From NCBI GenBank assembly GCA_014338405.1, contig JTDE01001031.1, forward strand, positions 1 through 64,000: a DNA stretch of 64,000 nt, in the 5' to 3' direction. Under the pieces are notes generated by a model that saw only the letters and a program-made list of their open reading frames with translations, was not told the origin of the DNA and ran no database searches. How positions within the stretch are numbered: the stretch's first letter is position 1; the number at the start of each line of letters is the position of its first letter. Positions 46,342-57,890 of the stretch are shown here, piece after piece. Source of the DNA: Paragonimus skrjabini miyazakii (Eukaryota > Platyhelminthes > Trematoda > Plagiorchiida > Troglotrematidae). The position numbers and the translations under genes are program-made.

Positions 46342-49300
46342 AAGTCAATATATATGACCTCCATTATCAGACGAACAAGCGATTTCGCTCGTCATTAATG
46401 ACCAGATTGTCCAATCCTCGCGATAGAGAACACAATTACTGCCTGTTAACTCTTATCGGCACCGCGTAAATAAGATAGGTCGAAGTATAAGGTTTCATTA
46501 AGCCTGCCAACCAAAAGTTGCGTTCAATTGTAGGTAGCGTCTAACTTGAAATTAACAAAATGCCAAACTATTCAACAGTAAACAGTATGCCGATGGATTA
46601 CTAACTGCAGAAATGAAAGTGCTAACAAGAGTCTTAGGTTCAAACAACTAATGCCATCGTTTGTTGTAAAGGGTGTGTTTCTAAAAGTTGAGTAGAAGCG
46701 TTTGCACTGATGTTGATTTTATTATCCAGTAATCCAGATTGGAGTACCTTTATATGAAGTTTATGACATACATATACTATTAGAAACTGCGAAACTTATG
46801 AACACTTTTGCTAGTACATGATTACTAACATATGGTTGTGTTCTTTTAGTAATATGACAATTTCTGGCAATTATCTTATCTAATCAACAAATAAGATTAA
46901 ATCGCGTCTGTGCAAATTTGTTTCGGTAGTGAGTTTGCGGGCCAAAATCCAATGTGGAATATCAAACAACCAAACTTAACATGTTTATGGGAAGCAAATA
47001 AAATAAATGAATCAATGGAAGTGATGTAGCAATGCAGTCGGGTATCGAGTGATAGTCAATCACAATAATTCAACTGTTACAGGTAGAATTAAAATGGCTC
47101 CATCAATAAAAAACTAACCTACTTATTTCACGGGTTAGACAATAGTAACTAATCATTCAACCACAATCGTTTAAAAGATCATTTAAACAAGTTAGGGTCT
47201 GCACCACTTAAAAACATTTATTACAGTGTCAATTCAAGTAAATATTGCAGTGTACATTGTCATAAATTATATCAATGAAAAAAAGGTTAAGGAACGAATC
47301 GCTAAACAACCCTGTAATGAAATACAAACACTGACTGTAGTAATGAATCAAATGTTTTTTACCCACTCGGGCTTTTTGGTTGTACCGCCCAGTGTATTCC
47401 TTATATACCGTAAAATTAAGTAAAACTTTCAAATGAAACGGTTTTTTGAATTTCGTAAACGGGTATGATATCTGAAGATCCTCACCTTACTCGCAAGTGT
47501 TTAAATCTTCAAACGACAGTATGGAAGCGTTATGACTTATGGTTACGTTGACAGCATGAGCAACATACAGACTGCTGCATGGCCATTTATCTGATACATG
47601 TCTTCTGGAATAAAACTAATCGCACTAGTGTATTGTCTGCCACACCAACTTAATGCATATTACGGCAATGCACAGGCCGTCCTTCATCAATACTAGCTAC
47701 TGTATCGTTTTAATATAAAGAGATGTATATTGTTTATAGGCGGTCGCTTGGAGCATTCGGTTTGTTTCATCCTCGGTGTTATATCTACTTGTCTCAGTCG
47801 GTATCAACTTGGCGTAAGTTCACTAGACTCGCCCAGCTCTACAGTCAGAAAGAAAGTCTAGCTAAACAACTGATAGCTTTTGGCCACAGTTGGTAAATTC
47901 TAGTCGACTGGTACCAGTGGACGAAATAAAAACATCGTACATTTGTTGATATGATTGTATTGTACACAACCAGTCTTTTCAGTTGTACACCCGATATTTT
48001 CTGTTATTTTTAAATTGATTCCTAAACAAGAAAGGTCAGCTCATTCTATCCACGAGTTTCTAGGCTCTTGATTTATCTTCTTGGAAAACATAAAAGTGCA
48101 ACGAATTGCGTCACTTCCAAAATTCCTAATCCAAAATACTACGAAGGGATAGAAAGTATTGTGTACGTTGCCCCGAGTCCTAATGTGACAGATGTTTATT
48201 CTTAATTTCAGGTACGAATGATCATGATATACTGTAATGTATGGGGATAAAAAGAGTTAACAGTATCATCATTTTACCAATATTTGGGTATTTATTTTGG
48301 ATATAGATAGTTACTTAGCTCCGGATGAACTTATGAACTATTTTTGTGCGGATTGAAGTTCCATTCGTTCTCTTAATGTGTTGCTATCATCAAAATATAG
48401 AAATATGATAATGTCTTACTCCGAAAAATGCTTGTTAAGATAAATATTGCAAAAAGTGTTGTTCACCGCTCTTATCATGCCCACAAGCTCGTCACACTTA
48501 GCACAAGAAAAAATAGCACCGGAAAATACAATGTTCTGCAGCACCCTCCTGGTTCACGGTTTTAAAAGTCTGCGATATCCACATAAAGTGAATAGCCTAG
48601 ACGTGCCTTCGCAGTTTTTTAAAATCACTATGGAGGAATCTGGCTAATCCACTTATCCTGAGCTACTTGACGCTTTACGCCAGTATCGCTGTAATCTCTC
48701 CGTGAATATCCGTTAGATCAGGCGTGAGAGAAATTCCACATCTCCTGGTAAGTTACTGATCACTGGACTTCTCTCCCATGGGATGTAGTGGTTGTGCAGT
48801 CCGCCGAGGAACTTGAGCGTAAGCTTGATACAATAAGTTTACAGTTTACTCTTTTTTCATAAGTACAGAATAATTTACCTTTTATTTAATATCATATGCT
48901 TCATGTCTACTATCCGTCCTTACGATCAATTACACCGTTGACACTTGCCGGTAACATCCAACCTATCTAATCACATCCACTTTTCTTTTGCAGTACTTCA
49001 TTTTAATTTTTATCATGTGACTGTTACTACTGTGTCAGTTGCATGAGCATTAATTGGTTGGCTCATATTCTGATTTCTGAGTTCAAACGTAGTTAACCTA
49101 GGTTGACCCGTCTATATTCAGCATTCTACTAATATTTGAAGAAAATTCATCTGCAGGAACAACCATTATAGAAACTGAAATCGTTTAGGTCCAACCTAGA
49201 CCTGATCTGAACCTCGGACACACAGATACACGCTGGTAATGCGAATACTACTTTTCAACTTAACATGAACTTATGGTGGCATAAGTGATGACGCGAAATT

Positions 49301-50163
49301 CCGATTACTGATCACATGACTGTTATTCAAAAGTGCATCAAACTGAAGCTAACTGGCAAAATGTATAACCAGATTAACACTATTTTTCAAACACTCTTTT
49401 CTTAATTAAGTGGAAAATATTGCTAGTAGCAGCCGACAACCTGTACGTAATGCACTCCCAGCATGCGCTATAAGAAAAGGTCCGATTTTGATTGGAGAAT
49501 AGGTTCGGACTGTATTAACCGTGAGCCAACATAGAATCTCATTGCGTTTTATGGAATATGGTGGGCCAAAACGATGCGCGCTTCGATGGAATTTTGTGTC
49601 GAAGCAATAAAATTATGCTCCAAAGTAGTGGTCAAGTGAGATACACAGAATGCTAGCATGTCCACAAAAACGTGATCGTGAAACAATGAGCGATGGAACA
49701 CGAACGGAACGTGAACTGATAGATCACAATGAGAAAAGTACGGACAGAAATATTACAAATGTTAATGCGTTCAACAACAAAATTAAAAGTTCATTTCGTG
49801 TTTTAGTGATTTTTTTCTTAACAAGTTTGCAAGAATCGTTGTAAAAAACAAAGAAATATGTGTTATTAAAAAGGCATTGATTGAATCCTATTTGGATAAC
49901 CTTGTGAAAAAATGAGTTAGGCTCAAAAGTATTAAGAATAGTCGCGGGAAAAGTATACAGCCATCCCGGGTGAATAAAACATCCACAGACGGATGTGCAG
50001 TGTCAGTATTTTCTGGGCCTGTGCATGTGAGGGACTTTGAGAACTAAATATGCCACATCACTTAGTGGATATTGCATTTGTCAATGGTTTTGATGTGAAG
50101 TAGTGGTCCAAATACTGGTAGGCAGTAGGGTATTAGTTGAACACACATATTTGCCTCATATCT
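46342..50163. other. No firm gene
   Basis: AT-rich sequence with frames under 70 codons. Upstream exons of the WD40 gene are expected here on the minus strand, but I could not find WD-type exons with consistent phases. Confidence 0.4.
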
Positions 50164-50270
50164 TCCGCCCTCAGAAAGACTCTTCAGCTGGCCACTTTCG
50201 AGCAAAAATACTGAACGATAGTTTCGTTCTCATTAGAATTTGTCAGTAATGTACATCCCCGCCGCAATCA
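50164..50270 (-). repeat. Hammerhead SINE fragment, copy 4
   Basis: The minus strand reads gatgtacattactgacaa...gagaacgaaacta...gctcgaaagtggccagctg, the SINE order seen at 27.7 and 29.9 kb. The tRNA head is absent or unreadable. It directly precedes the PLE family B end at 50278. Confidence 0.55.
50202..50255 (-). ncRNA. Hammerhead-like motif, copy 4, degraded
   Basis: On the minus strand CTGACAA (50246-50240) is followed by ATTCTAATGAGAAC, four of five stem II pairs, and then intact GAAA (50225-50222). Stem I and stem III no longer pair well, so activity is not expected. Confidence 0.45.
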
Positions 50271-50277
50271 AGCTCTG

Positions 50278-50690
50278 AACGTGACACTTGATGTATCTCG
50301 TCTCAGGGAGATCAGGCAACATGAATATTATTCACAAATTAATATTACATGTAACAGCGGATCAACAAAACGAAATCTTTATTGTCCACTTCGCAGGTTC
50401 CCAAGCTACACATACACTGGAGTCTATGAAACCGAAGTTCAGTCCACAAATCGGCGAAATTTTCACGTTAAAATTGCATGCCATTCTGCCTGGTTCTTTG
50501 CATTTGGCTGACGCCAACTGTCATGAATTTTTGCTTCCCATTTTTCGCTAATCGATCGATTTCGCTCAATGGTAACTCACTCGATTTCTCGTGCTGTTCG
50601 TGAGCCATCCGTTGTGGGCTTTAACCGTGACCTACGGCCGAGGTGAAATATTCCACTGAGTATTAGAAATAATCGCCCCTGTAAGTTAGT
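50278..50690 (+). mobile_element. Penelope-like family B, 3' end copy
   Basis: The frame at 50281-50511 aligns with the end of the family B protein: R-L-R-E-I-R-Q-H against S-R-M-K-Q-H, then YCPLRR against YCPTRL, then VYETEVQ against VYESEVR. The following DNA matches one unit of the 167-bp GC-rich repeat (50525-50690: tttcgct, ctca-tggtaactcac, gggcttt, ctacggcc, ataatcgcccc). Only the end of the nuclease survives. Confidence 0.7.
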
Positions 50691-50952
50691 TATTCATCAG
50701 AATATTACTGAGTTGACTAGTCACGTGATTAAGCCTCATGTATCAAGCACTTCATTTCACATTTGGACTACCTCAGCCAAGCTACAAAGATGCAAACTGG
50801 CCCATTTGGGAAGGAGATTTTAGAGTTTCAGAAGATGCAGCTAATTAGAGAAGAACTTGACTAAGAATCTCTCAGGATTAGAGCTTTCGTTAAGTGATAC
50901 TTGAGAAGGTCAAAGAACATTATACAGCTAAAGTGAAAGGGACGACAGATAT

Positions 50953-51093
50953 TCATCTCAAAGTGGGCTCCAAACGACTTTTACTACGATCCCCTTCTGA
51001 CCACGAAACACTGCACTCTGTAGTAGACTTATCAGGTAATGTATGAAACCAGTATGCTGAATTAGCAACATGTGTAATGTCGCATACTGCAGT
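50953..51093 (-). CDS. Candidate terminal exon, unknown gene
   Basis: After the acceptor ttgactattttcag (RC, bordering 51094) the minus strand is open for 46 codons in phase 0 to TGA at 50955-50953. It contains CDITHVANSAYWFHTLP and a charged end. No poly(A) signal close by and no recognised domain. Confidence 0.25.
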   Translation of the reverse strand, partial: TAVCDITHVANSAYWFHTLPDKSTTECSVSWSEGDRSKSRLEPTLR

Positions 51094-51099
51094 CTGAAA

Positions 51100-52628
51100 A
51101 TAGTCAAAATTGAACTCATCAATGATATTCCGACGAATTTTGTCAATTAAATAGACGTAAATTGGATGAGCCAGAGATGTGGGGACTCCGTTACCAAGAT
51201 CTTTAGATGAATAGAATGTAATTCGATCCGTACGCTACGATAAATGCTCGTCGATCGTGTTAGGGAAGAGAGGGAGTAACCTCACCCTTTGAATTGTGTA
51301 AATTGTTATTCAAGTAGTCGACCATGATAGTCCAAATCGGGGACATTTCCTGTTGCATTTCATTCATTCAGCTTGACGAAGAACTGCAAATTTTTAGTAA
51401 GAAAAAATCGCAATTACTTCGGTAGTTGTCATGAATTTATGATCGCTTCCACAGGTAAGGCTTATTTGGATTTGCTGGAACGATAGATTCTTCCATCCTT
51501 CCAAATTTTTTTGGATCTCTTCATCTTAACATGACGTGGACATTGCAAATTAAAAAATGCGGCTTTATATTCACATGGGGTTTGGCCACATGAAAAGTAG
51601 ATCATCAGTAAGTTATTGACTGTGGGTTTGTAAATGCAGTGTCGATTACGTGATAATGCACTTCCGATTCTGGACGCACCAGCTGTCTCGCGATCAGAGA
51701 TTGTTGGACCATCTCATCGACCGGAAGACACCATGTCCACGTAATTCTGTTTCGGGGTCTGGCTCAAATAAAAAGTAATCCCCCCTAGCAGATCTTTAAA
51801 CTTTTATTTATGGTATATGCCTGTTTGTGCAGCTGAAGCGATGACTCAGTGTACTAGCCTGTTTGCATTCGGGTTCAAAAGACAAACCAGTCGTATCACG
51901 TGGTATCGTTTGCCGACATGATCTATCCAGGAGGCGGCGGTGGCAGTAACGACTATTTAATCTTAGCCAAAACTGACCAATCGCTTTCCAGTCATCTGAA
52001 CTATCATGTTGAGAACACTATCACATCTCCAGTATATGTTTCCACATATGTTCGTTCAGTAACCGGTTGATCATGTTATGTATGCGTCCAAACTAAATTT
52101 CACTTCCGGGTGTAATCGACACTCGAATGTCATTGTATCATATTTCAGAGGATCACATGAGCCACGCAAACAGTTGCGTTCATACCATTAACGCCTGACA
52201 CAGCACCAGACAGACGGCGCCTAATCGGATAGACGACTCCATTGCTGTCGGCACCGCCAGTGTAGGTGTCACCCACGCATTACGCCTTTCACAGATTGGC
52301 GTAGGCCTTGGCCACAAACACTGCAGCAGCAAATACGCAGGATTTATCACACAACTCAACGCACCTAATCGACCCCACACAATTTAAAGTGGCCCAGTAC
52401 ATACGACGAACATTATTCAATTTCCGAAACTTGTTTTATTCCCTACAACATATCTAGGACAGATCGGACACAGCTTTACAGCAACTCAAACTGCGCCTTT
52501 TTATTCAGTCGTTCCGCTAATCATCTATACCTTTTTCCATACTGGTTTCTCTTTTAGGCATGAGAATTTATCTTTCGTGCAAAAGCCTTTCGTTTTAGTG
52601 CAGTAGAATTCCTCCACTGCATTTTCAG
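51100..52628. other. No firm gene
   Basis: 52150-52390 is richer in GC and open in one frame on each strand (66 codons on minus), but shows no domain. The rest is AT-rich without signals. Confidence 0.4.
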
Positions 52629-55600
52629 GCTGTGGAAGTGGCTTATGATTGGTCTAATGGACTCATAGTTTGCGGCCTTTTTGATTGCGACTGCACGCAT
52701 TGGCTGCTGCGTTGTGACAATGTCCGAGGGAACACTCGAGTTGTGAAGATTAGACGATTGGTTGGAAAGTGGAGGGGGAATTAATGAGCCACGGTTTTGC
52801 CACAGGAATTTAGATAAGAGTGCGCGTGTTTTTATCTTACGGTGGCTTGTTTAACAGTGCCACGATTTATCAATATTTGATTATTTAATTCAAGTCCGAA
52901 ACGCGTGAGTTCATGATGTGGATCTGTAGCTTAGCTGATAAAATACTTTCCGTATGTGGACATTCTGTTCCCGTCGCTTGTTTGAGTCCGGTCGAAGCCT
53001 GGATTTTCCACAATTGCGTTTCTTCTAAACTCTCGTGTTTGTTGAATGATAACAAAACAGTCTGTCCATGAGGTATTATTGGTTTAAAGAGAAGCCGTCG
53101 GTCCACACTGGTTTTTGCCTTAAAAGAGTACAGAAAACTTTACTGACAGCATTGCATGTCTATGGTGACGGGGTGTGGAAAGATTATACTGTTTTTGCAG
53201 ATGAATGCAGACTTTTAAAGTGGCTAAATCAGCCTTACAAGAAAAACCCAGTCTTTGCCAGAGTAAATCCATACTGACTGCTTGCTTCCGTTTTTATCTT
53301 ACTGTTTATCGTACTCAGATTATGATACCCAGTCCGACCGAAAGGCAATGGATATAGTGGGTTCGTGTGAAACCCGGTCAATCAAAGAGTGGTTTACACT
53401 TAGCAAAGAACACCTAAGCGATCAATACTTATAGAGAATTCAGTCGACTAAGAGCAGGAGCGGTGCTATTAACATAGTAGGTCCAAACCTGCCAATCGAT
53501 GTTAACTTACCCCCAGACAGCCTGTTTTGTTCACGGACACAAATTTCATACCCGATCTACATGGATTGAGTACCGGAAACATATGTGTATCGTTGTTGTA
53601 TAACAGCTGTCTTTACAAAACGGCTATGTTATGATTGTGCCATAATATACACACTTGAACCGGTTGTGAACCTTATCAAGCAAATTCGTATGTTCTAATC
53701 TGGCCCTTTGCGTGTTTTATTCAAATATCACATATGGATCGTGGATTTCTCGTTCTAGTTAGCTTTTCGATCGATTCAGTTACTGCTCCGATTGAAGCTC
53801 ATAAGTGGTGCACATCCTCATTTAGACCACGCTTCTAACTCTCTGTATTCGAATGTAGGATGACCACTCTGTTTGACCTACGGTTGAAAACGCTCATGTT
53901 CCACTTTCACAAATGGTTTTATCTGTTCTTGTTACGTTTTGTGAAGTGAACTGTGCACACCCGTCTGGTGCTCCGAATAGCAGCTTTCGATGCACGATAA
54001 CTAGTTGGATGTTCACAACCGACTGATGATATCTATGTGGTTCAGTGTCCTGATTTTAAACCAGTCCAGATCAATAGCTGTTCATGATGTGCTTTTTACC
54101 AAGACAGAAACCAACAGATATTCGTATGATCGCTTAAGCTTGGATAGTAGATTACCTCGAAGTGAGTAACTTTCATTTCGCGTTCAATTATCTTTACTGT
54201 TGTTTGTCGCCGCGGATAACAATGGTCAACCTGTGTTTTTTTATACCTCCTGGCGCGACTGGTGTATTGCGTAGAAATGAGGTGTACGCGGGAAATTTGG
54301 GATGTTTCATTACCTGATGATGTAATGCACAAGGTAGGTCCATTGAAACTTCGTCATTGCTAAAAGCAACAGTGACCGACGAAAAAAAAAAGAATTTTAT
54401 CGGATGTAATAAGCGAGTGTGGTGGGTGCAGAGATAAAGAGAAAAAAGATAACAGTGATATACTTATGCGGCTATATCTGTAAGTTGATCGGATAGTGAA
54501 AATTTGTTGAGCGGTTCGAAAGAATGAAGAGAAACGTCAAGAAAATTGTGAGCGAGAAGAAGGCAGTGTCGTACAGTATGCCAACAGGAAAACACATTGA
54601 AGCAGCCTACCAACGGATTTGACAACACACTGGAAGATTGACAGCCAACGAAACAGTCAAACACATTGAAAGGCATGCACACTTGATGACCTGTGGAAGT
54701 AAGTAAGGAGAATTGCCAAGAAAACCCTAGCGTCGGTTACCGAAGGGACAAACGTTTCCAAATATGTCAGCCTGACCAACCGTAATCAGAGAGTTAGACA
54801 GCATGTTTCATAGACACCAGAACTTTTCAGATAAAAAGTTCTGGCTAACTGGCAACTTGTTATTTAGCCTGTGGACACTGCCAGCATGAAGCGAAAAGTC
54901 GTTCACTAAGTCGTTACTGTCCACTATGTGCCCACGTCTTAATGATCACACGTCCGCATATTAGCGCTGGAAGTTCAGTCTTTGAAACAGTGACATTCCC
55001 ATTTAAACATTATACATACTTCTTTCCCACTTAGTCCGCTGGGCTGTCATTGTCTATTATCCATCTTCGCCTAACGTTGCTTACCGTTGATATAGATTTT
55101 CCACAGCAATACCTTCCTCGACTTCTTGTGGTTCGTCGGCTCCGGGTTTAGACCGTTCTTTACACTGTCCTTATGCTGATCCACGGATTACTTGACTCTC
55201 CGTCGTGTGCCTTCATCACGAACACATCAGCCATTCAGCAACGCGCTGTTTTGAAAATTATAAGTCTAAAATTTATCTCATTTACAAAACGGTGTCTTGT
55301 GGCAGCCGGTAAAAAACAGATACGGTATTTCAGACTGTCAGTTGAATGTAAGCGGTTATTTAATCTCAGAAGCGATCCCCATTGCCTCAACGAACTTCGA
55401 CTATCGAGAGGAATGATGTTGAATAATACTGCCATATACATGTACCGCACAAATGATTTACGGAAGTGGTAGATGCACCGGAGATATAGTGATCAGCTTG
55501 CTCTGTTTCCCATGAGACGTTACGTGATTCTAATACTCCGTCTAAGAGTAAACACAAAGATAGCCAAGGGCAATGGTTCCGCAGTGTAAAAATTTGAAAG

Positions 55601-55679
55601 GCAGATAAAAATAGATTGCGTTTGTTATGATCGATACGACCTTCCTTGGGATGGCGGTGAGTGCACTGATTGCAAATAA
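52629..55679 (+). CDS. Possible LDL-receptor-related (LRP-like) gene, scattered exons
   Basis: Four stretches suggest one plus-strand gene. 52629 onward (acceptor gcattttcag) reads EVAYDWSNGLIV, like the L-A-V-D-W-x-x-x-L-Y-W step of YWTD propellers. 53150-53262 (acceptor tttactgacag, donor gtaaat) reads VYGDGVWKDYTVFADECRL then KNPV, like a propeller blade. 55236-55347 (donor gtaagc) reads LVAAGKKQIRYFRLS, like the LRP strand after an EGF module. 55605-55679 has a C-x-C...C-x2-C stretch, EGF-like, which could stop at TAA or splice at gtgagt (55653). The W-T-D of YWTD is not intact in any of them and the phases are not fully linked, so this is a weak call. Chance resemblance is possible. Confidence 0.2.
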
Positions 55680-57100
55680 GCCCTTTAACCGTGTTATGCT
55701 TTTGACCGTAACGCTAAGAATTCTGAGTTGTATTTTACTAAAATACGAGTTCGCTTTCTGTTATTGTGTTTTGAAGACGGTGTCAAACCTAGCTTTGGGC
55801 CCGGGATATTTTCTGAATTATCTACTCGAAGGATCTGGGGAAACAGGTTTATCATATTCGTTAGCATCTGTGTCTGAATGCCAACCCCGAAAAACATAAT
55901 GGACAATGTAGTGGTAATTTTGACGGCAGTGGACATCATAGGAAGTTATCCATTCACAGAAAATCGGTTTGATGGTACTATTCGCTTGATATTCTAAGCT
56001 GCTTGTTAATTTGATTCATTGGCTCCACGAGTTAGATATCTGGCAACATTAGTGGTCAGGATTGGGCGTGGTGATTTAGTTGTCATCACTTGACCACCAA
56101 TTTGTCTGATCAGTTTAGACAGATATTATGAACATTTAATATTTTCATCCGAAGCCCTTGACAAGTAGACAATCAAACTGTTTTCCGTCCGTGAACAGCT
56201 TAGCTTTTGACCCCGTCCCTCGTACACAACAAACTGGTAGTATGGCGAGGGACAGTGCGTGTCTTTTAAATGCTGGTTCAGTGAACGATTTCCTCAAGTG
56301 TCTGATCCCTTACTGCATCAACACCTTAGCAGTGTTACCCTAGATTGTATGGCCGTTGTGTTAAGGAAACAAGAAGTTCGTTGTCCGCCCCAAATTCGCG
56401 TCTTTGTAGAATGTCTGTGTGCACCGACTACAGCACAGAATTTGACGAACCACATGAGACTAATTTCAATTTTGCAAAAGAAGTTCGAATGATATCATTC
56501 CCTTATGTGTCCGTTCAATAAAAACGAGTCGTTGGATGATTTACTTGGCAGTGCTGAAAATGAAACAGGGAAAACTAAATCGGCTCATGGATAAATGTCT
56601 TTTGTACATTGGTATACGCCTACATAAGAAAACGGGTCGCTTTACAAATTATTACTGACGGCGAACAATCTGCGGAAGTTATCCTCGATTATCCACTCGG
56701 AAGAGTTGTTCAGTGAAGATGAAGCTGACTAATTTTCAAATACATACGCTGAGCAAATTAATTTTCTGTTACTAACCTGAATCAAGGGAAATCAAATGAA
56801 CACATATTCGATCGATTTAAAACATTAAAACCACTACCTACAAATACCCTGAGCTTGTGCACAGCAAAACTGGTAAACCACAGAATATCCATCAATATAC
56901 TGACAAAAACACGAACTAAAATGTGACGTTCCAGCCTACGGCATTTGTTGTACAAGGTGGCCAGTGGATTGCACACTATCAGGCTGAACAAACCTAGACA
57001 TAGGCAGTCGTGACAACCCGGTTAGGAGTCACATCACTGTGACCGGTGCTCAGGCATCATTATCACTGGGTTACTGCGAGGACATTGGAGCGCCGGAAGG
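53280..57100. other. No firm gene between tentative exons
   Basis: Apart from the tentative LRP-like exons, frames such as 56158-56343 and 56259-56492 (+) are open but show no domain. 54490-54680 has a Lys-rich frame (RFERMKRNVKKIVSEKKAV) interrupted by a TGA, possibly a relic. Confidence 0.35.
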
Positions 57101-57545
57101 TTTACGAAGAAATTCGACCACACATATTCTATTGTCCTGTGAATGACCAGATGTGGTCAGTTCAACTGATTCTTTTAGAGATAGTCCAACTGACCTTGAA
57201 TAAAACGTGTAAGTTGGTCTCATCAATCCAGCAAGTAGTTTTAGGACTGGGCTGCCGCTCCAGTAACCGATTAATAAAATTTTGCCGCGCCTCTCTGCTC
57301 TCATTAGTGGTAAGGCTGACAGGAATTTGACAAAATTTCCTCAAGGCGACGGACCATCTATTCAACCATCGACTCAGGGTAGCAGTCGTTACTCTCTTGT
57401 CAAACTCGCCTTTTATCCGGTGTATTTACTTGGAATCTTGAGCGTGTTCGGACGTGAAACGACATTGGTGACTCGTTGGCGAGGTCGAGAAGTGGTAGGA
57501 TATATCGACCAGCTTCGCGCAAATCCATCTTTTAGTGTCTTGTGA
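57100..57545 (-). mobile_element. IS630/Tc1-like DNA transposon, transposase relic
   Basis: The frame 57365-57162 reads a Trp-Leu step (LSRWLNRW), then NESREARQNFINRLLE and CWIDETNLHVLF. The D-E-T-N block (near 57224) is the second catalytic Asp region of IS630/Tc1-type DDE transposases, which usually reads F-x-D-E-T-N-F/L. The upstream DTKRWICAKLV (near 57540) fits the N-terminal helix-turn-helix in a broken frame. I see no terminal inverted repeats or TA duplication. The copy is truncated and frameshifted. Confidence 0.55.
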
Positions 57546-57549
57546 CGTT

Positions 57550-57890
57550 CAGACGTCTTTCAACTGACCATATAGGTTTTCAAAGTACACTTGCATTTGT
57601 AATCAGTTGGTTGCTTTAAAAGGAACCTTGAGTTTGAACCCAACGGACAGAACTTCCAGTTGTGCTCGCGTTAACTGGATTAACGGTGCGTTTTGCACGT
57701 GGTTCGGATCACCCCTAAGGAGTACGCATTCCTCCTCCGTATGAGACAAAGTAACTGTGGGGCGTCTTAGCTCTAACACTTCACAGTGTTTCTGAAGAAA
57801 TCCTCCCTTTATACAGTAGATCAATGACAGCCCAAGGTGTGAAGACGCAAAACGTTTTTGAGCCTCTGGATATTCAGCCATTTTTGTGAA
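57550..57890 (-). mobile_element. Penelope-like N-terminal fragment
   Basis: The minus frame 57881-57603 ends with PLIQLTRAQLEVLSVGFKLK and then VPFKATN. After a TAA it continues in frame as QMQVYFENLYGQL. This L-T-x-x-x-L-x-V-L-S-x-G-x-K-F step followed by F-E-N-L-Y is the N-terminal signature I associate with PLE proteins. No RT follows; instead an IS630-like transposase relic begins about ten bases on. The PLE call is from motif memory and is moderate. Confidence 0.5.

Noticed and set aside
46350..46440. WD40-like minus-strand stretch (DWTIWSLMTSEIACSSDNGG)
   Set aside because: It ends in a stop and no donor links it in phase to the terminal exon at 45963-46040.
52960..53060. EGF-like module (SCLLNDNKTVCP)
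   Set aside because: An in-frame TGA follows the last Cys before the only plausible donor, and the order relative to the neighbouring propeller-like exons is wrong.
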